Part shown: piece after piece, positions 17,948 to 24,941 of the stretch
Layout: each line of letters starts with the position of its first letter
Position numbering within the stretch: position 1 is the stretch's first letter
Assembly (NCBI GenBank): GCA_905250885.1
Contig: CAJNOQ010002322.1
Span: 1 to 24,941 of the forward strand
Direction of reading: 5' to 3'
DNA length: 24,941 nucleotides
From: Didymodactylos carnosus
Lineage: Eukaryota; Rotifera; Eurotatoria; Philodinida; Philodinidae
Notes under the pieces: model-generated
Database searches by the model: none
What the model saw: the letters and a program-made list of their open reading frames with translations, nothing else
Told to the model about the DNA's origin: nothing
Position numbers and translations under genes: made by a program

Positions 17948-19347
17948 ATGTCCTATCAAAGTATTAGATATCATGGGGAAGTTCGACGATTTCCTATAAT
18001 TACTATTGATAATGAACCATGTGTACTACTTAAAGATATTAAGAATGATTTTCCAAAAATAACATCTTTGAGTTTAAATGGTTGTCGTATCATATTCTTA
18101 AGTGATAATAAAGGAAATCGATTAAAACCACCAAGAATAGTGGCACAACCAGATGAAATATTTGATGGTAATGAAGCACGTTGTGTAACAGCTGAACGTC
18201 GTGCGAACGAAAAGATAGACCAAATTAGTCGAGAGATTATTGATATTGGACATAGATTGACTGGAAGAAATGATGCTGCATTTCGACTGATGTATGGACT
18301 AGCTGAATTTACCATACCCGTCTCTTCATTGTTTTACCAGATCCAAGGTCAAAGTGGAATGTCAGGAATTTGTTTGAGAATCGTTATCGTCTGTTTTTTC
18401 TGTGTGAAGGAATAGAAGAAGAGCAGCCGCATTTGGCGTTACATGAAGGTTACTTTATAAAAAAACCAAAAGAATTCTTAATTGAATATGGTCCGCATTT
18501 ACGTGCCATGATAACTATTATGAAAGCAGCTGTGACAGCTGCAGGTTTCGTTATTCCGGCTTTAGTTAACGTTGTACCAAGTATAAAAATACCAGATTTA
18601 CTAAAAGACTACGAAGTTTTGGACAAGTTTCTCGATGCACTTAATAAAATGGATAACGTATTAGATGAAGTCACTCAGCCAGTTTCTTCAAATACCCCGC
18701 AGCGTGTAGAAGGTGTCGATTTGCGAAAACTTCAAACATTTTTAGAACGAGCTGATAAGTGTAGGACGCTCGGTAACTTATCTCGTACAACAACAGACAC
18801 GGGTAATGTTCGATGGGTTTGCCTTTTGCATTACGATAAAAATTACACTACAATACGTAATGAAGACATGATAAGACAATTTGAAACGACTGTCGGTGTA
18901 TACAAAAAAGAAACGGCTACAGCTACAGTTAAATCACGAAAACTTTCGAGTGAAAATATAAAGATGCTCCGTGATTCAATCAAAAATGGATTCGACATAC
19001 GTGAACTTAGTTTAGACAAATGTGAACTGTCTCAATCGGATTTTGATAAATTATTATTAGTTATTAAGCATAATTCATTGCTGAAAGTATTGACATTGAA
19101 TGACATCAAAGTTAAACCAATGTTTGGAAGGGAACTCAGTTGTGACGAGATCGATGGTAAACTTGACGCGATTTTAGCTGATAAAAAAGATTTAGATATA
19201 AATTTTCTTATTGCCAAACGAAGCTTCGAATCGTTACAACTCGTTGAATTTCCGAGACCGTCCATAGCAGAATCGACCTTTTTGAAAAGTCATGGTACCT
19301 TCCGAGTGTCTAATTTCGCACTCGTACAGCTAGTTCGAAGGGCTTAA
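17948..19347 (+). CDS. Frameshifted member of an unnamed bdelloid/fungal protein family (LRR-like C-terminus)
   Basis: Two frames join to about 466 aa. The first runs from ATG 17948 to about 18319 (124 codons). The second runs from 18319 to the TAA at 19345-19347. At ACCATACCCG (18311-18320) one missing C would join Phe-Thr-Ile-Pro to Arg-Leu-Phe-Ile-Val-Leu-Pro, and the joined block then runs into Leu-Phe-Glu-Asn-Arg-Tyr-Arg-Leu-Phe-Phe-Leu-Cys-Glu. From memory, blocks of this kind, with His-Glu-Gly-Tyr and Leu-Arg-Lys-Leu-x-Thr-Phe-Leu followed by Gly-Asn-Leu and Val-Arg-Trp-Val-Cys, occur in a large uncharacterised family of bdelloids and Mortierella-type fungi. The N-terminus (residues 10-75) looks like a small beta-rich domain. 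The C-terminus has LRR-like lines such as Ile-Arg-Glu-Leu-Ser-Leu-Asp-Lys-Cys. The function is unknown. The indel may be real decay or a consensus error. Confidence 0.6.
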
Positions 19348-19451
19348 AAGAATAAGATAGTCAAAATACATTATCAGTAACATTTTACCATTAATGGGCA
19401 ACGATAGAAATAAGAACTTTAGTGCAATTGCGGCTGAAATACCCTTAACTT

Positions 19452-19768
19452 CAGGGCTGGGCAACTCCGCTGACTTTCAACTCCAACTCTCTCAACAAAA
19501 ATCTCAACTCCGGTTGCTTCACTTTTGTAAAAAAGATTTTTTGGTTTTTAGCAAGATTCTGGACGTTTTTGAGCTTTTTCAGGCAGAAAAGTGCAAAGAA
19601 CTTCCAAATTCACTCGTGAATACAGCTACTCAATCGTTTAGAAGATCAGTTTACAACTATTGAATATTTCCAAAAATGCAAAACGGAGTTGAGAATAAAA
19701 ATTCAAAAACCCAACTCCAGCTCCACCAAAAAAATCCTCAACTCCGGAGTTGGAGTTGCCCAGCCCTG
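19452..19768. mobile_element. Non-autonomous hAT transposon (MITE), 317 bp
   Basis: The ends are perfect 17-bp terminal inverted repeats, CAGGGCTGGGCAACTCC (19452-19468) and its complement (19752-19768). They are flanked by identical 8-bp direct repeats CTTAACTT (19444-19451 and 19769-19776). The CAGGG start with an 8-bp target duplication is diagnostic of the hAT superfamily. The interior has repeated CAACTCC units near both ends and no transposase, so movement needs a hAT transposase from elsewhere. Intact TIRs and target duplication indicate a fairly recent insertion. Confidence 0.93.
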
Positions 19769-19776
19769 CTTAACTT

Positions 19777-20930
19777 GGTTTAACATAATTAAGAGTTTAT
19801 TAAAATAAATAGAATAATTATTAAAACAAATTTTCGCCCTATTTATACGGCCACTATCAAGTGAATATGTCGTACAGAGCGTTACAGTGAAGTAACAACA
19901 AGACTAAACTAAATTGGCCTTGTTCATCGAGACCACAAACCAATGAAATGAATCATCAATGTGCACAAACCAACACATGGGTGCTTCCACATAGCTCCGT
20001 CCACTTTATACACTCTTTTATTCGGGAAGATCTCACTATGCATGTCTTGTGGAACTCTTCGAGTTCAGTTTATGGCTGCTGTTGTACCACATGATGTTCT
20101 ATTAGCAGTTGTTTTTTGTTCATCGGTTAATTTTTAAATTGCTCAGGATATAATCCACCTGCCGATATTCCCAATCTACATCGTGTACAAAGACTGTTTC
20201 TTTCAGTTTCTCTTATCTCGAATTTCTGATGTACTATGTATACAAATACCATTAAATTTAATCACGTGTTAGAGTAATTATAAATGCACATGGACACTCA
20301 GTGAATGTACAATAATCTCGAGCAAAAAAAATAATATCATTTAATTTTTTGTTTATTGGATGGCTTTTCCTTATTCCATGCATGATCTTTGTATGCAAAT
20401 ATACAATATCCGTTTGCTTTGCTCAGATAACGAATGGTTCAATATATGAGTGCAATTTAAGTATCGTCGAGGTGGATTTATTTGTGTAGTTTCTTTATCA
20501 CGCATGTTTTTCTTTTTTTCTAATAGTATTAATTCCAGACATCCATCAGACATTATGAGCTGCTGTTCTGACTAACTAAATTGAGTGCAGAAACGATGAT
20601 TATTATGATTCAACGTGGACCTGAATGAATATAAGATGAACGTTACTTGTTATGTTAGTTGCCTTTGAATCGAATACATTAATTATTATTATTATTATTA
20701 TTAATATTTGTTCATCTTGCTTAGACTTATTCATCTTTTTTTTGTATGTTTTCAGTCGTAGCTTTAGCTGGTATTGTAGGATATATTGGTGTCTTTAACA
20801 CATCCAGAATGTTTTGGAGACATTCGGACATCTCGTTTTATGCACGAAAAATGCATCTCCTTTGCATAGAGATCTACGAAAACATCATAAGTGCATAAAA
20901 TGGGAATCTAGGTGCCTTCGTAAGTATCAT
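19777..20930. other. Gene-free AT-rich stretch with an (ATT)n microsatellite
   Basis: About seven ATT units occur at 20682-20703. A short inverted repeat pairs TTTTATGCAC (20836-20845) with GTGCATAAAA (20891-20900). No supportable gene. One acceptor-flanked open piece at 20756-20898 was considered and not accepted. Confidence 0.4.
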
Positions 20931-20932
20931 AG

Positions 20933-21316
20933 CTGGGCATGCAACGGTTATTTTATCAGGGCTCTTGCAGGCAGTAGTTTTAGAACTTGAGAAAATTTTT
21001 AAAATTTTTTCGAGTCGACAGTTTTGTGCACAAATGTTTGCTCTACAAAATACAAAATTGCACACTTTCTCACGATGGTTCATCACTGAGAGATGAATTT
21101 TTTTCTTTAAAATAGGACCCGTTATTAATTGCTCAGTTTTTCAGGTAAAAACTTTGTATCTCATCGATCAACTATCGTGAGAAAGTGTGGAATATCTTAT
21201 TTTGTAGAGCAAACATTTGTGCACAAAACTGTCGACTTGAAAAAATTTTAAAAAGTTTCTCAAGTTTTAAAACTACTGCTCCCAGGAGCCCCTATAAAAT
21301 AACCGTTGCATGCCTA
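20933..21316. repeat. Foldback element with 141-bp arms and candidate 7-bp target duplication
   Basis: Positions 20936-21076 and 21174-21314 are inverted copies (about 85-90% alike by eye) around a 97-bp spacer. The outer ends are GGCATGCAACGGTTA and its complement. ATCATAG occurs just outside both ends (20926-20932 and 21317-21323), which would be a 7-bp target-site duplication. Similar short frames on opposite strands across the arms are mirror images of this repeat, not genes. No transposase. It is a foldback or MITE-like element of undetermined superfamily. Confidence 0.75.
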
Positions 21317-21323
21317 ATCATAG

Positions 21324-21652
21324 AGCGCTTTTTATATAGAAATATTTTTATATTGATCAAAAATGGTTGTACTAAAAGTTCTTCTAAATTTTTTAGTCAA
21401 GTAACGTAACTCTTCGTAGGCCAATCATTCGTATTGATGAAGAACTATCTACTGGAAATTTTTTGCGAGAGTAAAACCTGGATGCTAATGTTCTGCATAG
21501 AGATCTTTTTATTTGATGGTTGGGTAGTGCTCCAGGATCCCACAGTGAGAGAACGCTTATATTTAAGCAACATTCTTACAAACTGAGGAACATCTGTAGA
21601 GAACAAGTACTTGTAGGTGGGCTTAAAAATGTTTTGATTATGAAGAACAAGA
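21324..21652. other. Intergenic, no feature seen
   Basis: This is AT-rich DNA between two inverted-repeat elements. Nothing coding or structured is recognisable. Confidence 0.35.
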
Positions 21653-21910
21653 GATATTCGGCTTTGAAAACGGTCGTTTTTGACAGAACAACAGGATTTT
21701 TAAATCTTAAAATTACCTTAAAGAGAAACTTAAATCAGATTTGTAATTAGGACGCATAACTGAGTTGAATAGAGTGTCGCTGAATAGTTTTCGCATAACT
21801 GCAAAAACCGACTAATCTAACGGATCATCGTTTAATCTCGTCTAGATTTTAAAACTCTTAAAGTCTTGATTTTCTGTCAAAAAACGACGGTTGTCAAAGT
21901 CGAATTTATC
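21653..21910. repeat. Imperfect inverted repeat (older foldback)
   Basis: About 55 bp at 21653-21710 (TTCGGCTTTGAAAACGGTCG and on, through TTTTGACAGAA) is inverted at 21851-21910 with several mismatches and small indels. The spacer is about 140 bp. A short plus-strand frame crosses the left arm but has no known motif. It is more diverged than the 20933-21316 element. Confidence 0.55.
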
Positions 21911-23872
21911 ATTACCTTTTAAGAAATAACCGGTTAACTAGTTCAGTGATCACCTTTGGATACCTTTAGAAGGACGCGGGTATAGGTCAGAAAACTTTAC
22001 CGTAAGGCACATTTTTCATGCTGATTCATCAAGAATCTTTTTGGACTCTCTCTATGCAAAAAGACATTTGTTTGAGGAAAGGCGATGATGGAACTACATT
22101 TTTAAACGATTATTTCACTGTGGCTTTTGATGTGAAAAAATTTGAAGTGTAGCTAAAAGGTAGAGCGAAATCAGGGTTACAAAACGGCTAATTCAGTTTT
22201 TCTTACTTTCAAAACATCAACACAAGAAATCATTTTTGAGTTTAGGAAGTTTATATTTTTTTTGACTTTCGTCTATCTGGCTTAGTTTTCTTCATTGAAG
22301 TTCTGAAATTATAGTTTAGGTATGATTTTGTAGAGTATTTCGCCGTGCATCTTTTAAAAAAGCATCGAGTCTCGGAAACAAATCCAAACCAAGTTATAAT
22401 TTTTTGCAAATGACCGCCAACTTTTTGCTCAATCTAGTAAACAATTATCACCATCAAAATGCAAACAAACGACAATTGTGACTGTGATTTTTTTTAAATC
22501 GAACGGCCTTTGCTTTTGTCACGCAATATTTTTAGATACATAATTTTATCTATTTCTAATCACTTTTCTTTTTTTGCATTGAATGATCAATAACAAAATG
22601 AACGATGTTTCTTCAGCAGATATATTTTCTATTTTATTGTTCTGATTATTGATTAGAATTTTCTATTGCCGTTGTCGATCTTAACTATATTTCTCTAAAA
22701 ATGCATGTTTATTATGTATTTTTGAAGTAAAAAGAGTTTCAGATACAATTGACTCAAGTCCATATTATCAACAAATCCTCTTTCTTCCTTTTGATGGGAC
22801 TATTGTAATGTCAGATTCTTGAAGAATAAAGTTCAAGGTCAGTTGAGGCGCTTCTTGTCGCTGATAGCCAGTTGCTTAAGAAAGTCAATATTTATGACTG
22901 TAACAGTTTGGGAATAAGTTTTTGGAAGACTAGTGAGTTTAATTACGATTGGTCAGTCGGCATTGTTAAGCAAAAAATGTTCTATTAGCTTACGCTCAAA
23001 TATGGACAATGAGTGTGACTATTTTTCATTAAAAATCAGTGAAACTATTCTCTTCTATAAAATCGAAATTACTTGATGATCAAAACGCTCGTTTTTTGGT
23101 AGTCATTTCGCAATCAATAATTTTAGTAATAAAAAAAATGGATGTGCCATGTTTTTCTATTCTACCAATTCTACTATTCTGACCATTTTATATTCTATAG
23201 ATACCATTTTTAGCTGAATTAAGCACGATTGCTATTGTCAATACACACTTTTTATGTCAACATTTAATCTTCTTATTACATTATATATATTAGTTCATTT
23301 GCCAATAATTGATATAATTATCGTTTTCGATAATCATATAAACATATTCTTACAAACTAGCCATAAAAAACTTAAAAATTGTATAGTATTATTATGTAAA
23401 ACGATTAAGATGAACTATGAATAGATAGTATCTTTCTTCAACATATAGTAAAGTAATATTCAATTGTATTTTGCCGTCTAGTTGGTAATACATGCCGATA
23501 CATTATAATATTTAATTGATTAACTAATCGATTATATTCTCCATAAGATTGATAATTTTCTTACGTTCTTTTTTGTGAATTTTATTTTGATTCATAATAC
23601 AGAACAATTGAAAACAATTTACAACATACTTTTTTTTCTTCCCAACTATACTTTTCATGCTTGAATGATTTGATGTAATAATAATAATCACATATGTAGA
23701 ACAACAGTGCAGTACTAGCAAGGCACTGGTTAACAATTTTCAAACAATTCTTTGATATTTAAAAAGAGCAATAGATCTCTTTGTACACCAGTGCCACTGT
23801 AGTCATTGTCGATTTATACACAGTCATCATGCTTGTTATAGCGTATACAATAGACACTGACTGAGATTTTTT
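21911..23872. other. Long AT-rich gene-free stretch upstream of the VC0807-like gene
   Basis: Multiple T and A runs are present, and no frame carries a recognisable domain on either strand. The sequence becomes more AT-rich between about 23100 and 23560. TTATACACAG ends at 23821, about 51 nt before ATG 23873, and is the only weak acceptor-like or promoter-like signal seen. Confidence 0.35.
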
Positions 23873-24871
23873 ATGATGACTTCTGCTATTATTCAAAGCG
23901 ATTATGATGTTAACAACATTATTGGGACTGAACATGGAATACAATATTCAACTGCTATTGACTCAAATTCTCAACCATCCGCTTCAATTCCAGATGAAGA
24001 AGTTCAATATTCTATGTGGAATATGTTTAAAAGACACATTCCTCGACTTATTTTAACTGTTCTCGTGGATATTGTGATACCTCTTGTTCTCTATTTCGTC
24101 TTACAAAAGTACTTGTTATCGGTTTATGCTTTGTTGATTGCAGGATGTCCAGCACTTATTATGGTTATTGTTAAAGCTGTATGGTCGCGAACATTTGATG
24201 GTATTGGTTTTCTGGTATTTATCGGTTTCTTTATCTCGGCTATAGTCGCTATTATTACTAAAAATGCTCGTGTACTAGTATTTGAAAAATCTCTTATTAC
24301 TGCTGTCATGTCTGCGATATTCTTGGTTAGTTTAATACCATTTCATATAAGATGTGGACAACGAGTTAATTTGAAACTGAGACCATTGGTCTATTATTTT
24401 TATATGGATTTAATACCAATGGGAAAGAGGCAAGCTGGTCTTAGTCGAGTAATCATTGTTGATCAACATGATAATAGATATAGAGAATTGCAAGAAGAAA
24501 TAGATGATATACAGCAGACAACTTCTGAAAGACTGATTGAACCATCTAAAGAGGAAGTAGAGGCTGTTTATGATTGGATTTATCATCATTGTTCAAGTTT
24601 TCGATATTCATGTTATGGTCTTACAATTCTTTGGGCTATTGGATTTATGGTTGAGTTTGGGGGGCGATTAGCGCTCGTTTTTGCTCATTTATCAGTGAAT
24701 ATAATTGTTCTCTACGCTAATGTGATGTTGGCAGTTGTTGCATCACTATGTGCGCTTTCCTCGATGATTATTATCATTATTGAAAGACGACAAACAATGA
24801 ATCAAATTAAACAATGGCAATTAGAAAACTTACATCATACTCCTACTGCTGTTACCCATATGCAAGTTTAG
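23873..24871 (+). CDS. VC0807-family multi-pass membrane protein
   Basis: This single exon encodes 332 aa. After a polar N-terminus (1-55), hydrophobic segments lie at about 58-79, 82-103, 111-129 and 139-157. A cytosolic-type loop with a Glu/Asp-rich helix (about 204-235) follows, then two or three more segments in 247-303. The core, Val-Asp-Ile-Val-Ile-Pro-Leu-Val-Leu-Tyr-Phe-Val-Leu, then Leu-Ile-Ala-Gly-Cys-Pro-Ala-Leu and Phe-Asp-Gly-Ile-Gly-Phe-Leu-Val, fits the VC0807 family of bacterial and fungal integral membrane proteins. Its biochemical role is unknown. Two adjacent ATGs (23873 and 23876) could each start translation. The spotty distribution of the family makes gene transfer plausible but unproven. 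It appears intact. Confidence 0.8.
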   Translation: MMTSAIIQSDYDVNNIIGTEHGIQYSTAIDSNSQPSASIPDEEVQYSMWNMFKRHIPRLILTVLVDIVIPLVLYFVLQKYLLSVYALLIAGCPALIMVIVKAVWSRTFDGIGFLVFIGFFISAIVAIITKNARVLVFEKSLITAVMSAIFLVSLIPFHIRCGQRVNLKLRPLVYYFYMDLIPMGKRQAGLSRVIIVDQHDNRYRELQEEIDDIQQTTSERLIEPSKEEVEAVYDWIYHHCSSFRYSCYGLTILWAIGFMVEFGGRLALVFAHLSVNIIVLYANVMLAVVASLCALSSMIIIIIERRQTMNQIKQWQLENLHHTPTAVTHMQV

Positions 24872-24941
24872 ACACGTAGATATGTAACGAGATTTAAGCA
24901 AACGTCAGTCAAAATTATTTTATATTTAGGTATTAATTAAG

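Noticed and set aside
19394..19663. 89-codon plus-strand frame
   Set aside because: It runs into the hAT element's left TIR and interior, so it is not conserved coding sequence.
20756..20898. Possible 3' exon after TGTATGTTTTCAG (47 codons, hydrophobic start)
   Set aside because: The acceptor is good, but no upstream exon, no family match and no poly-A signal support it, and it could be chance in AT-rich DNA.
20874..21409. Similar open frames on opposite strands sharing one amino-acid pattern
   Set aside because: They are mirror images created by the 141-bp inverted repeat, not two genes.

Overview
This is a eukaryotic nuclear window, most likely from a bdelloid rotifer. It is AT-rich, with compact genes and one small GT-AG intron. 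The protein families are ones I associate with bdelloids: a WWE-domain relic, a VC0807-type membrane protein, an Mx-like dynamin, and an unnamed family shared with Mucoromycota and Mortierella-type fungi. The organism call is inference from this family mix; no rRNA or mitochondrial marker is present. The sequence is a draft assembly with two single-N joins, at 10061 and 14631, and both look artefactual.

Layout. Positions 2-67 are the acidic C-terminal tail of a gene entering from the left. Positions 100-2600 are gene-free but rich in structure: Pol III box-like sequences, short hairpins, a cluster of ATTAATCGCGATTAA palindromes, and a large nested foldback repeat (about 1466-2305). Positions 2639-3005 hold a decayed WWE-domain gene, followed by about 1.2 kb of possible F-box-like relic. 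Positions 4700-7090 hold nothing I can support. Positions 7092-8994 are an intact two-exon M28 zinc aminopeptidase with a PA domain and an N-terminal membrane anchor. Positions 9412-9831 on the minus strand may be one exon of a small secreted protein. Positions 9834-10288 are an exact 227-bp duplication across an N.

Positions 11856-14018 encode an Mx/dynamin-like GTPase of 720 aa in one exon, followed by an orphan C-terminal piece of a GH30 glucosylceramidase (about 14160-14358). An 87-nt G run then leads into the second N. Positions 15211-16017 on the minus strand are a GC-richer decayed reading frame of unknown family. Positions 17460-17784 are a second foldback sharing the ATAAGATTCTTAT motif. 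Positions 17948-19347 are a gene of the fungal/bdelloid family, broken by a single-base frameshift. Positions 19452-19768 are a non-autonomous hAT element with perfect TIRs and an 8-bp target duplication. Positions 20933-21316 are another foldback with a candidate 7-bp duplication, and 21653-21910 an older inverted repeat. Positions 23873-24871 are an intact multi-pass VC0807-family protein.

The genes do not form an operon or obvious pathway. Intact genes (M28 peptidase, Mx-like GTPase, VC0807-like protein) are separated by decayed genes and small non-autonomous or foldback elements, as expected for a dynamic accessory part of a genome. Acceptor-like sequences 9-23 nt upstream of three start codons fit either 5'UTR introns or spliced-leader trans-splicing, which is known in bdelloids.
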